Assembly (NCBI RefSeq): GCF_006970865.1
Contig: NZ_CP035503.1
Span: forward strand, 2,617,001 to 2,681,000
DNA: 64,000 nucleotides
Reading direction: 5' to 3'
From: Rhodoferax sediminis
GTDB taxonomy: Bacteria; Pseudomonadota; Gammaproteobacteria; Burkholderiales; Burkholderiaceae_C
Made by a program: the position numbers and the translations under genes
Part shown: positions 48,074 to 56,479 of the stretch, in pieces
Numbering within the stretch: the stretch's first letter is position 1
Layout: every line of letters begins with the position of its first letter
The notes under the pieces: model-generated
Database searches by the model: none
The model's input: the letters and a program-made list of their open reading frames with translations, nothing else
Told to the model about the DNA's origin: nothing

Positions 48074-48762
48074 GCGCTGCGCTTGAGTTCAGGGACGTTG
48101 TGGCGGGGTACGGGGATACACAGGTCCTGCGCGGTATCAGCGGCTCACTGCAGTCTGGCCAGGTGCTCGGTGTGCTGGGACGCAACGGGGTCGGGAAAAC
48201 CACACTCATGCGGGCCTTGTCCGGCTTTATCCCTCTAATGGAGGGTGAAGTTGGCGCCGCGGGGCTCGATCTGGCCGATGTCCCGCCGCAGCATCGGCTG
48301 GCCGCCGGCATGGCCTACGCGCCGCAAGAAGACACCGTGTTCGGCGACCTGAGCGTGAGCGAAAACCTGCGCCTGCACCTTCGAACCCGCGACATGTCGC
48401 GCTACCAGCCGTACTTCCAGGCCTTTCCCCGCCTGGAGGAGCGCGCGGCCCAACGCGCTGGCTCGCTGAGCGGCGGCGAGCGCAAGCTGCTGTCCTTCAC
48501 CCGGACGCTGGGGCTGCTTGCGCCCCTGAGCCTGATGGACGAGCCCACGGAAGGGGTGCAGCCGGAGAACATCACGAAGATGGCGGTGCTGCTGCGCGCG
48601 CGGTGCGAGGCCGGCGCCGCGTTCGTCGTCGTGGAGCAGAACCTTTCGTTCCTGATGCAGATTTCCGACCACGTTCTCGTTCTCGACCACGGCGAGTGCG
48701 TCGCCGGCGGCCCGCTCGCTTTATTCACCCGGGAAAAACTGGAGAGTTACCTCGTGGTGTGA
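48070..48762 (+). CDS. LivF/UrtE-like ABC transporter ATPase (island system 2)
   Basis: 230 aa starting at GTG 48070, overlapping the fusion gene's stop. Walker A GRNGVGKTTLMRAL, signature LSGGERKLLSFTRTL, and the Walker B region LSLMDEPTEGVQPENI are seen. GRNGVGKTT and EPTEGVQP are typical of the UrtE branch, which agrees with the amide/urea-like binding protein. Confidence 0.92.
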   Translation: MSAALEFRDVVAGYGDTQVLRGISGSLQSGQVLGVLGRNGVGKTTLMRALSGFIPLMEGEVGAAGLDLADVPPQHRLAAGMAYAPQEDTVFGDLSVSENLRLHLRTRDMSRYQPYFQAFPRLEERAAQRAGSLSGGERKLLSFTRTLGLLAPLSLMDEPTEGVQPENITKMAVLLRARCEAGAAFVVVEQNLSFLMQISDHVLVLDHGECVAGGPLALFTREKLESYLVV

Positions 48763-48814
48763 AGGGCGAATCTGTGAACGCGCGCGCTCTCCCATTTCAT
48801 CTCAAGAATCCATC

Positions 48815-49603
48815 ATGCTGAACAACGAATCGCTGAAGCAACTACTCGAACAACGCAAAGCGCTGAAACACGCCGTCAGCCCCGAGGAATGGGCCGCGCG
48901 TGTGGAACTGGCGGCTTGCTACCGGCTGGTGGCGCATTTCCGCATGACCGACTGGATCTACAACCACATCTCGGCGCGCGTTCCCGGCTCGCATGAGCAC
49001 TACCTGATCAACCCGTTCGGCCTGCTGTACGAAGAAATATCGGCTTCAAACCTGGTAAAGGTGGACGTGCACGGCCGCCTCGTCGAGGACGTGGGGCTCG
49101 ACGTCAATCCTGCCGCCTTCGTGATCCACGGCGCCATCCATGCGGCGCGACCCGAAGTCGGATGCGTGCTGCACACGCACACCCTGGCCGGGTCCGGCGT
49201 GGCTGCGCAAAGCGACGGGCTTTTGCCCATCTCCCAGCATGCGCTGATGTTCCACGGCCGGGTGGCCTACCATGACTTCGAAGGTATTGCGCTGGATGAC
49301 GAGGAGCGGCAGCGGCTGGTGCGCGATTTGAGCGACAAGGATGCGCTGATCCTGCGCAATCACGGCCTGCTAACCCTAGGGCGCGGTGTGCCGGAGGCTT
49401 TCGCGTTCATGTACTTCCTCGAGCGTGCGTGCCAGATCCAGATCGCCGCGCTGGCAGGCAATGCCAGCGTCACCCGCCCCAGCCCGGCCGTGTGCGACCG
49501 CACCGCTGCCCAGTTTGCGGGCGACGACAGCTCTGTGCAGGGTCGCGACTGGCAGGCGCTGCTGCGACTCCTGGACCGGACAGATCCGTCGTACAAGGAT
49601 TGA
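48815..49603 (+). CDS. Class II aldolase/adducin family protein
   Basis: 262 aa. The zinc-binding histidines occur in VLHTHTLAG (about 110-120) and in LRNHGLLTLGRG (about 182-193), and YNHISARVPGSHEHYLINPFGLLYEEI is the family N-terminal block. Members include L-fuculose-phosphate aldolase, decarboxylases and many uncharacterised enzymes. It ends the amidase/ABC operon, 52 bp after the last ATPase gene, and is the last gene before the right island boundary. A role in releasing a small aldehyde is possible but unproven. Confidence 0.82.
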   Translation: MLNNESLKQLLEQRKALKHAVSPEEWAARVELAACYRLVAHFRMTDWIYNHISARVPGSHEHYLINPFGLLYEEISASNLVKVDVHGRLVEDVGLDVNPAAFVIHGAIHAARPEVGCVLHTHTLAGSGVAAQSDGLLPISQHALMFHGRVAYHDFEGIALDDEERQRLVRDLSDKDALILRNHGLLTLGRGVPEAFAFMYFLERACQIQIAALAGNASVTRPSPAVCDRTAAQFAGDDSSVQGRDWQALLRLLDRTDPSYKD

Positions 49604-49615
49604 GTCGCGTCGACA

Positions 49616-49641
49616 TGCGCAGCTTTATCGACACGCTCTGA
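49616..49641 (+). repeat. Right boundary repeat (displaced rpoD 3' end, attR-like)
   Basis: 26 bp identical to the last 26 bp of rpoD, including the tga, though no rpoD frame leads into it here. It is followed after 2 bp by the same palindrome found downstream of rpoD. Confidence 0.7.
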
Positions 49642-49648
49642 CGCTGTC

Positions 49649-49669
49649 ATCCCGGGCTTGACCCGGGAT
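49649..49669. repeat. Palindrome atcccggg-cttga-cccgggat, copy 2
   Basis: Identical to 29176-29196, with identical flanking ctgtc. It lies 7 bp after the boundary repeat, against 26 bp at the left copy, so about 20 bp differ by deletion or insertion. Confidence 0.7.
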
Positions 49670-49676
49670 CCACGAG

Positions 49677-49731
49677 CCAAAAGCGCCTCAAGCCCTTATC
49701 CAATGGGCGTGAGGTGCTATTCTATTTGTAG
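49677..49731. repeat. Dispersed short repeat, copy 6, right island boundary
   Basis: Near copy of 29205-29260: agcgcctca (49682-49690) pairs with tgaggtgct (49710-49718), with one G-T pair, but the T run is interrupted (attctatttg), so termination would be weaker. Confidence 0.65.
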
Positions 49732-49792
49732 TATCCAAAGACTCGCGCAAAGCATCGCACGGCGCAGCGCCAGCGGGCTCGCATGCTGCTCC

Positions 49793-50797
49793 CTACGCCA
49801 ATTCGATGCCCGCCGCCTTCACCAGCTTCGCGTACTTGACCATCTCCGTGCGGAAAAACGCGGCGGCCTCTTCCGGCGTCGTCGTCGAAATGGTGTTGCC
49901 CTGCCGGGCCATCGTGTCCTTCACCTCGGGCGCGCTGAAAGCCGTGACAAAGGCTGTGTGGATGCGCTTAACGTCAGGCGCCGGCAGGCGCTTGGGCCCC
50001 ACCGCGGCAAACCAGCCGTCCACCAGATAGTTGGGCAGGCCCTGTTCCACAAAGGTCGCAATCTCCGGTGCCGCGGCCAGGCGGTGCGGCGACGAGGTGC
50101 CGATGGCGCGCAGCGCGCCGCTCTTGAGGTGGCCCTGGACCGACGGCAGCGACAGCACGCCCATGTCAACCTGGCCGCCGATCAGGTCGGAAATCATCGG
50201 GCCTACGCCCTTGTACGGAATGTGATGGGCCTGCACGCCCGCTTCCTGCAGAAACATCTCGGCCGCCAGGTGCAGGATGGTGCCGTTGCCCGATGACGCG
50301 TAGTTGTACGCGCCCGGCCTGGCCTTGAGCAGCGCCACCAGTTCTTTCGAATTCGTGGCGTGGATTTTGACCGGATTGACCACCAGCACCATCGGCGTCG
50401 AGCCCAGCACCGAGATCGGAGTGATGTCATTGAGGGGATCGAACGGCAGCGTCTTGTACACGCTCGGGAAAATCACGTGGTTGTTCGAGACCACGCTCAG
50501 CGTGAAGCCGTCGGGCGCCGACTTGACCATGGCGGCGGTGCCCACGATGCCGCCCGCCCCCGCCTGGTTTTCGATCACGACCGGGTGTCCCAGCGCCTGC
50601 GCCAGTGCAGCGCTGGTCGCACGCATGATCGTGTCGACGCCGGAGCCTGCCGCCACGGGCAGGATGAAGCGCACGGGCCGGTCGCTGATCTGCGCCAGCA
50701 GCGCCCTGGGCGAACTTAGGGCACCCGCCCCCAATGCCATGCCGCCGAGCAGGCTCAGGGTTTTGCGCCGGGAAAAGGTCGGCAGGGTTTGTGTCAT
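49793..50797 (-). CDS. Tripartite tricarboxylate transporter substrate-binding protein (Bug/TctC family)
   Basis: 334 aa from ATG at 50797 with aaggag upstream. A twin-arginine-like export signal (FSRRKTLSLLGGMALGAGAL) precedes RPVRFILPVAAGSGVDTIMRA, the Bug-family ligand-loop region, and later NYASSGNGTILHLAAEMFLQ and HIPYKGVGPMISDLIGGQVDM. It binds an organic acid in the periplasm. No TctA/TctB membrane genes are nearby, which is common for the many orphan Bug proteins of Burkholderiales. It is downstream of a CoA-transferase and a lyase-like gene, so its ligand is probably their substrate. Confidence 0.92.
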   Translation of the reverse strand: MTQTLPTFSRRKTLSLLGGMALGAGALSSPRALLAQISDRPVRFILPVAAGSGVDTIMRATSAALAQALGHPVVIENQAGAGGIVGTAAMVKSAPDGFTLSVVSNNHVIFPSVYKTLPFDPLNDITPISVLGSTPMVLVVNPVKIHATNSKELVALLKARPGAYNYASSGNGTILHLAAEMFLQEAGVQAHHIPYKGVGPMISDLIGGQVDMGVLSLPSVQGHLKSGALRAIGTSSPHRLAAAPEIATFVEQGLPNYLVDGWFAAVGPKRLPAPDVKRIHTAFVTAFSAPEVKDTMARQGNTISTTTPEEAAAFFRTEMVKYAKLVKAAGIELA

Positions 50798-50834
50798 GGT
50801 GGTCTCCTTATGTGAATGTGGTGAATGTGAAAAA

Positions 50835-52037
50835 TCAGGCAACGGCCGCCTGCGCCTGCAGGGCCTCGATGGCTTGCGCGTCGTAACCCAGGCCTGCGAG
50901 CAGTCCCGCCGTGTGTTCGCCCAGCGTGGGCGGCTGCAGGCGCAGGCCCAGGCGGCCCCCGTCCATCGTGATCGGGAGCAGCGCGGCCTTGGCAGTTTGG
51001 CCGGCCCTGGCGCCGTCGACCAGGCGCACGTCAGCCAGCCCGCCGGTGGCCCGCAGGTGCGGGTCGTCCAGCAGTTCCTCGGGTTTGACGATGGGGGCGA
51101 ACGGCAGGCCCGCTTTCTCGAAGATGGCAGCCAACTGGGCCGCCGTGAAATGCGCGAGGCGCCCGCGCAGATCCGCCAACAGCTTGGGTCGCACCTGCAC
51201 GCGCTGGTTGTTGGTGGCCAGCGCCGGATCGGCCTTGAGGTCGGCAAAGCCCAGCGCGTCGCAGAAGACGGCCCATTGCGCGTCGCTCACCGCCGCCAGG
51301 AAGATCTGGCCGCCGTCCTTCACGCTGAACACGTCGTACACGGCCCAGGGGTTCTCGCGCGCGGGCAGCGGTGCCGCCGGCTTGCCGGTCACGGCGTACT
51401 GCAGCATGTGCTGGCCCATCAGGAACACGTTGTTCTCGAACAGCGCGCTCTGCACTTCCTGTCCGCGGCCGGTGATGCCGCGCTGGATCAGTGCGCCTAA
51501 AGCGCCAATGGCGCCGAACATGCCGCCCATGATGTCGTTCACGCTGGTGCCGGCGCGCAGCGGGTCGCCGGGACGGCCCGTCATGTAGGCCAGGCCGCCC
51601 ATCATCTGCACCACCTCGTCGAGCGCGGTGCGGTGCTCGTACGGGCCGGGCAGGAAGCCCTTGTGGCTCACGTAGATCAGGCGCTCGTTGACCCGGCTCA
51701 GGCTCGCATAGTCCAGCCCGTATTTGCCCATGGTGCCGGGCTTGAAGTTCTCCGCCACCACGTCGGCACTGGCCGCCAGCTTGCGCGCCACCTCGGCGCC
51801 CGCGGGGTGATGCAAATCGATGGCAATGCTCTTCTTGTTGCGATTGAACATGGGGAAGAAGCCCGCGCCCGCGCCCAGCAGATGGCGCGTGCGATCGCCG
51901 TCGATCGGCTCGACCTTGATGACCTCGGCCCCCATGTCGGCCAGCACCATGCCGCAGGTCGGGCCCATCACCATGTGGGTGAATTCGACCACGCGCAGGC
52001 CGGTCAGCGGGAGGGGTTTTGAAGGTGCGCTATTCAT
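50835..52037 (-). CDS. CaiB/BaiF class III CoA-transferase
   Basis: 400 aa. The N-terminal GLRVVEFTHMVMGPTCGMVLADMGAEVIKVEP is the CoA-binding block, the catalytic aspartate lies in TALDEVVQMMGGLAYMTGRPGDP (about 145-165), and the C-terminal part ends QPPTLGEHTAGLLAGLGY. It moves CoA between carboxylic acids. The neighbours are an HMG-CoA-lyase-like enzyme (10 bp upstream) and a Bug binding protein (downstream). Together they suggest a pathway that activates a branched or hydroxylated dicarboxylic acid to its CoA ester and cleaves it. Confidence 0.92.
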   Translation of the reverse strand: MNSAPSKPLPLTGLRVVEFTHMVMGPTCGMVLADMGAEVIKVEPIDGDRTRHLLGAGAGFFPMFNRNKKSIAIDLHHPAGAEVARKLAASADVVAENFKPGTMGKYGLDYASLSRVNERLIYVSHKGFLPGPYEHRTALDEVVQMMGGLAYMTGRPGDPLRAGTSVNDIMGGMFGAIGALGALIQRGITGRGQEVQSALFENNVFLMGQHMLQYAVTGKPAAPLPARENPWAVYDVFSVKDGGQIFLAAVSDAQWAVFCDALGFADLKADPALATNNQRVQVRPKLLADLRGRLAHFTAAQLAAIFEKAGLPFAPIVKPEELLDDPHLRATGGLADVRLVDGARAGQTAKAALLPITMDGGRLGLRLQPPTLGEHTAGLLAGLGYDAQAIEALQAQAAVA

Positions 52038-52047
52038 TTTGTGAACC

Positions 52048-53016
52048 TCAGGACAAGACACGTTCACCCCGAGGCTGAACGCAGGTGAGGGTTTTCGGCA
52101 GGCCGGCCTTCCAGAGCGTGCCGTGCAGGGTTTCGCCGTCCAGCCAGCCGGCCACCTGCTGGCGCAGCGCAAGCAGTTGGGCGATATCCACGCCGGTGGC
52201 GATGCCCATGCTGCGCAGCATGTAGGCCAGGTCCTCGGTGCTGACGTTGCCGCTGGCCCCGGGCGCATGCGGGCAGCCGCCGATGCCGGCCAGGCACGCG
52301 TCAAAGCGCGTCACGCCGGTCTGCAGCGCCGCATATACGTTGGCCAGGCCGAGTCCGCGCGTGTCGTGGAAATGGCCGCACCAGAGCCGGTCGCCGGCCA
52401 GGGCGCGCGCCTTGCTGAACAGGCGCTGCACCCTGGCCGGATCGGCATAGCCCACGGTGTCGGCCAGGCTCACGCGGTCGGCGCCGGCATCGAGCAGGGC
52501 CTGCATCAGGCGCAGCACTTCGCCCTCCTCGACCTCGCCCTGCAGGGTGCAGCCAAAGGCCGTGCCGACGCCACCTTCAAGGATCATGTTCGAGCCCGCA
52601 GCATCGCGCGCGGCGCGGATGCGGGCCACCTCCTGCACCACCTCGTCGGGCGTCCTGCGCAGATTCGCCAGGCTGTGCGCGTGGCTGGCGGACAGCGGCA
52701 CGATCATCAGATCGGCCCCGCTGTCGATCGCGCGTTCGGCACCCTTGAGATTGGGCACCAGCACCGACACGAACAGCCCCGGCAGGGTTTTGGCAAAGGT
52801 CACCAGCTCGGCCGTGTCGGCCAGCTGCGGCAGCAGCCGCGCGGGCACGAAGGAGCCGACCTCGATCTCGCGCTGGCCGGCCGCATGGGCGGCGCGAATC
52901 CACGCCATCTTCTGCGCGGTGGGCAACACGCGGGCAATGCTTTGCAGGCCATCGCGCAGACCCACCTCGCGGATCGTGGCCTCGCGCGGCAAAGGGGAAG
53001 AATCAGAAGCGGCCAC
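52048..53016 (-). CDS. Hydroxymethylglutaryl-CoA lyase family protein
   Basis: 322 aa TIM-barrel lyase. EVGLRDGLQ (about 17-25) carries the metal-binding aspartate, SLADTVGYADP follows, HFHDTRGLGLANVYAAL supplies the histidine metal ligands, and IGGCPHAPGASGNVSTED holds the catalytic cysteine loop. Known members split HMG-CoA or related 3-hydroxy-3-methyl acyl-CoAs (for example citramalyl- or 3-hydroxy-3-carboxy-acyl types) into a CoA ester and a keto acid. As it pairs with a class III CoA-transferase, the true substrate may not be HMG-CoA. It is first in the operon and divergent from a LysR gene. Confidence 0.88.
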   Translation of the reverse strand: MAASDSSPLPREATIREVGLRDGLQSIARVLPTAQKMAWIRAAHAAGQREIEVGSFVPARLLPQLADTAELVTFAKTLPGLFVSVLVPNLKGAERAIDSGADLMIVPLSASHAHSLANLRRTPDEVVQEVARIRAARDAAGSNMILEGGVGTAFGCTLQGEVEEGEVLRLMQALLDAGADRVSLADTVGYADPARVQRLFSKARALAGDRLWCGHFHDTRGLGLANVYAALQTGVTRFDACLAGIGGCPHAPGASGNVSTEDLAYMLRSMGIATGVDIAQLLALRQQVAGWLDGETLHGTLWKAGLPKTLTCVQPRGERVLS

Positions 53017-53148
53017 GCGGTGTCTCCGGACTGTTGGGTAAGGAATGGGCGCAGTTTAGAAATTCCTTGATGATTCACAAAATCAATTTTGGAAGCTTTA
53101 AGATTCCCAAATGGAATTTCACGAAAATCCCGGCCAAAGGAATTTGCC

Positions 53149-54057
53149 ATGCGCGACCTCGATCTGACCACCCTGCGCCTGTTTGTGACGGTGTGCGAGA
53201 CCCGCAACATCGCGCGCGCGGGCGAGCAGGCCAATATCGTGGGCTCGGCCATCAGCAAGCGGCTGGCGGTGCTGGAGGACACCGCGGGCACGCGACTGCT
53301 GGTGCGACGCCGGCGTGGTGTCGAGCCCACGCCCGCCGGCGAAACGCTGCTCGAGCATGCGCGCGCCATGCTGGCCAGCGCCAGCCGCATCGAGCGCGAT
53401 ATGTCGGCCTACGCCTCGGGCATCCGCGGCCAGGTGCGGATTTTGGCAACGGCGTCGGTGCTGGCCGAATCGCTGGCCGAGGACGTCGCTGCGTTTTTGC
53501 AGAACCCGCAGTACCGCGACATCCGGGTCGACATGGAGGAGGACGTCAGCGTCGGCGTGGTGCGCCGGATACGGGAAGGCAGCGCCTCGCTCGGCATCTG
53601 CTGGGATGCGGCCGACTTTCAGGGACTGCAGTCGCGCCGCTACCGCGCCGACCAGCTGGCCGTCGTGGTGCACCCGGCGCATCCGCTGGCTGCGCTGGAT
53701 ACCCTGCGCTTCGAGCAGGCGCTGGGGTATGAGCATGTGAGCCTGCCGGCGGCCAGCGCGGTGCAGGTCATGCTGCAGCGCGCCGCCACCCGCATGGGCC
53801 AGCCGCTGGTGCAGCGCGTCGTCGTGTCGAACTTCGATGCCGTCCTGCGCGTGGTCTGCGCTAACCTGGCCATCAGCGTCGTCCCGGTGCAGGTGGCGCA
53901 CCCTTACGCCGTCACCTTCGGACTGCGCGTCATCCCATTGACCGACGACTGGGCCCGGCGGCGCTTTGCCATGTGCTTTCGGGACGAGACCACGCTCTCA
54001 CCCGCCGCACGGCTGCTGGTGGAACATCTGGCGCGCTGTGGTGAACGCCAGTTGTGA
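53149..54057 (+). CDS. LysR family transcriptional regulator (divergent from lyase/CoA-transferase operon)
   Basis: 302 aa from ATG at 53149 (MRDLDLTTLRLFVTVCETRN). The winged helix-turn-helix is IARAGEQANIVGSAISKRLA, then VLEDTAGTRLLVRRRRGVEPTPAG, with an effector domain to the end. It is divergent from the HMG-CoA-lyase-like gene, with a 132-bp AT-richer intergenic region (53017-53148) that probably holds its operator. It likely controls the lyase, CoA-transferase and Bug genes. Confidence 0.92.
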   Translation: MRDLDLTTLRLFVTVCETRNIARAGEQANIVGSAISKRLAVLEDTAGTRLLVRRRRGVEPTPAGETLLEHARAMLASASRIERDMSAYASGIRGQVRILATASVLAESLAEDVAAFLQNPQYRDIRVDMEEDVSVGVVRRIREGSASLGICWDAADFQGLQSRRYRADQLAVVVHPAHPLAALDTLRFEQALGYEHVSLPAASAVQVMLQRAATRMGQPLVQRVVVSNFDAVLRVVCANLAISVVPVQVAHPYAVTFGLRVIPLTDDWARRRFAMCFRDETTLSPAARLLVEHLARCGERQL

Positions 54058-54298
54058 CCCCGGCGTCGCTCGAAACCGGCGTGCGGCGCGCGCTCAAGGC
54101 GCGAGCAGCCCAACCTTGTTGACAAACGCCCAGCGACACGGACCACATCGGCCCGCCGCGCAGCAGCAGCTGGTGGCCATCGTGGCCGTCCACCGGCCCG
54201 GTCATCACCAGCTCGGTATTGCTGCCGGCGGGCTGTGCTTAAATAATCTCTTTCGGCGCTGGCCCCGGCCCGGCCCGCAACGCATCCAAGGCAGCTCC
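54058..54298. other. Gene-poor gap before ModA-like gene
   Basis: 241 bp. On the minus strand from about 54235 to 54110 the translation SNTELVMTGPVDGHDGHQLL and LRGGPMWSVSLGVCQQGW looks protein-like and could be the tail of a broken gene, but I cannot assign it and no promoter or start is visible. Confidence 0.25.
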
Positions 54299-54988
54299 AT
54301 GACATCCAACATCAGCATCATTTCATCGATGGCAACCCGGCAAGTGCTGGCCGAACTTGTCGCCCAGTTCCAGCAGACGTCCCCGCAGCAGGTAAGCGTC
54401 GAGTCGGTGGGCGGCGTCGACGCGGCCAGGCGCGTGCAGGACGGCGAGGCGTTCGACGTGGTGATCCTCGCGGCCAATGCAATCGACAAGCTGATCGAAG
54501 CCGGCAGGATCGTGCCCGGCAGCCGGGTCGACCTGGTCCATTCCGGCGTTTCCATCGCGGTGCGGGCCGGCGCGGCGCGGCCCGGCATCGACTCCGAAGA
54601 AGCGGTCCGGCAGGCGGTCCTGGCGGCGCGCAGCCTCGGCTACTCGACCGGCCCCAGCGGCGTGCACCTGGCCAAGCTGTTCGAGCGCTGGGGCATCGCC
54701 GACGCGATCAAGAGCCGCATCGTGCAGGCGCCGCCCGGCGTGCCCGTGGGCTCACTGGTGGCCAGGGGCGAGGTCGAACTCGGCTTCCAGCAGCTGAGCG
54801 AGCTGATTCACCAGGAGGGCATCGACGTGCTGGGCCCGCTGCCGCCGGCGATCCAGATCGTCACCACGTTCTCGGCGGGCCTGTCGGTGACGTCAACACA
54901 GGCGCCAGCGGTCGGCGAGCTGCTCGACTTCATGGTCTCGCCCGCGGCCGCCGACATCAAGCGCCGCAATGGGCTGGAGCCGGCCTGA
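54299..54988 (+). CDS. ModA-like substrate-binding domain protein without signal peptide
   Basis: 229 aa from ATG at 54299. The sequence [20 protein letters not shown] at the N-terminus and [27 protein letters not shown] match the molybdate/extracellular solute-binding fold (type 2). There is no export signal or lipobox, so it would stay in the cytoplasm unless the start lies further upstream. No ABC permease or ATPase is adjacent. A role as a cytoplasmic binding or sensor domain is possible but unproven. Confidence 0.75.
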   Translation: MTSNISIISSMATRQVLAELVAQFQQTSPQQVSVESVGGVDAARRVQDGEAFDVVILAANAIDKLIEAGRIVPGSRVDLVHSGVSIAVRAGAARPGIDSEEAVRQAVLAARSLGYSTGPSGVHLAKLFERWGIADAIKSRIVQAPPGVPVGSLVARGEVELGFQQLSELIHQEGIDVLGPLPPAIQIVTTFSAGLSVTSTQAPAVGELLDFMVSPAAADIKRRNGLEPA

Positions 54989-55076
54989 CGCGCACTGTGC
55001 GTTGCAGCGTGTGGGTGCCAGGGCAACGCTCCTTGCGGCGATCGTTACGAACCTCTTCAACCTCAAAGTGACAAGA

Positions 55077-55490
55077 TTGAACATCGAAGCGCAGGGCCAG
55101 CCGGCATCGGAGCTTATCTCGAACAGAATCACCGAACTCGCGGACTGGCGCGGGGAAGCCCTCGGCCGAATGCGCAGGCTCATCCGGCAAGCCGACCCGG
55201 ACGTCGTGGAGGAGTGGAAATGGATGGGCACGCCGGTCTGGTCGCACGACGGCATCATCTGCACGGGCGAGTCCTACAAGGATAAGGTGAAGCTGACCTT
55301 CGCCAAGGGCGCGTCGCTGAAGGACCCGGCCCGTCTCTTCAACGCGAGTCTCGACGGAAACGTACGCCGCGCGATCGACATCTTTGAGGGCGAAGAAGTT
55401 GACGGGTCCGCCTTCCAGGCGCTCGTTCACCAGGCAGTTGCCCTCAACAGTTCTGGCAAGTCGAAACCTGAGAAGAAAGCGAAGCGCTGA
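55077..55490 (+). CDS. DUF1801 domain-containing protein
   Basis: 137 aa. The DUF1801/YdhG block [45 protein letters not shown] is clear, and the C-terminus is Lys-rich. I use the TTG at 55077 because family members start near [13 protein letters not shown]; a GTG at 55068 is also in frame. The biochemical role of the family is unknown; some relatives are linked to iron or stress responses. Confidence 0.8.
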   Translation: MNIEAQGQPASELISNRITELADWRGEALGRMRRLIRQADPDVVEEWKWMGTPVWSHDGIICTGESYKDKVKLTFAKGASLKDPARLFNASLDGNVRRAIDIFEGEEVDGSAFQALVHQAVALNSSGKSKPEKKAKR

Positions 55491-55580
55491 GGGATTGCGC
55501 CCCTGAACAGGTCCGACACCGGATTGGTCTGTAGCCCATATCTCACCTGCGCAAGCAGCTATGTTTCTGGAAGCGCCGTG

Positions 55581-56333
55581 CTAGCCTGGCGGCTGAAGAT
55601 ACAGCGCAGCCAGCCGCTCGCGCTCCTTCGATCCCACACCCAGCGCCTTCTCGAGGTAGCGCAGCACGCCGCCATAGTCGGCCTCGACGGCGTGCAGCGC
55701 CGCGTCGAGAAAATCGGGCTGCACGCGCCACAGCACGTCCAGCACCTCCTGCGGCGCGCGGCCGGGGGCGGCGCTGTGCGGCATGCGAAACAGCTCGTTG
55801 GTCAGCAGGTAGTCCTGCATCACCACGGCGCGCGACACGCCCAGTGCCAGCAGGATCATCGCCGCGGCAAAGCCGGTGCGGTCCTTGCCGGCCGTGCAGT
55901 GAAAGACCAGCGGCGCATCGCTCTCCAGCAGGTGGCCGAACAGTGCCGCGAAGCGCGCCGCGTTGTCGTGCACGAAGGCGCGGTAGGTCTGCTGCATCAG
56001 GCGCACCGTGTCCTGGGGCGTGAGCTGGTGGCCGGACTCCAATAGATCCTTCAGGCGCTGCACCACCGTGGGCTCGATCGGCAGCGCGTGCACTGCCACG
56101 CCCGGCAACGCATACGGCAGCGCCGCGCTCTCGGCCTCGCCGCGCAAGTCGTAGGCGCGCGCCAGGCCCAGGCTGGACAGCACCGCCACGTCGTCCGGCG
56201 TCAACGCGGCCAGATGGTCCGAGCGGAACAGCCGGCGCCAGCGCAGCGGCCGCCCGCCCTGGCCGGCATAGCCACCGAGGTCGCGGAAATTGGTGGCACC
56301 AAGGAGGTTCAGGGAACGGGTGGGGTTTGGCAT
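55581..56333 (-). CDS. Tyrosine-protein phosphatase (Y_phosphatase3 family)
   Basis: 250 aa from ATG at 56333 (MPNPTRSLNLLGATNFRDLGG). The N-terminal NFRDLGGYAGQGGRPLRWRRLFRSDHL and the signature HCTAGKDRTGFAAAM (Cys-x5-Arg) are those of the atypical tyrosine/lipid phosphatases of the MptpB type, which act on phosphotyrosine, phosphoserine or phosphoinositides. About 120 bp of its 3' end, positions 55592-55710, are repeated at 63882-64000 with roughly 85-90% identity and no gaps. The two copies flank the TRAP/RuBisCO-like module. Confidence 0.9.
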   Translation of the reverse strand: MPNPTRSLNLLGATNFRDLGGYAGQGGRPLRWRRLFRSDHLAALTPDDVAVLSSLGLARAYDLRGEAESAALPYALPGVAVHALPIEPTVVQRLKDLLESGHQLTPQDTVRLMQQTYRAFVHDNAARFAALFGHLLESDAPLVFHCTAGKDRTGFAAAMILLALGVSRAVVMQDYLLTNELFRMPHSAAPGRAPQEVLDVLWRVQPDFLDAALHAVEADYGGVLRYLEKALGVGSKERERLAALYLQPPG

Positions 56334-56479
56334 GAGGTCGCGACTCAGGTTGGGTTGGGGTCGTTCGGTCAATCGTTGATGAGCAGTTGGCTCATGGGTT
56401 CTCTATTGAGCCAATTTTAGGGGGCCGCCAAGAAACCTTGCGCTGCCGGAAAGCTCCTTTCAGTGTTCCACCACCGCGG

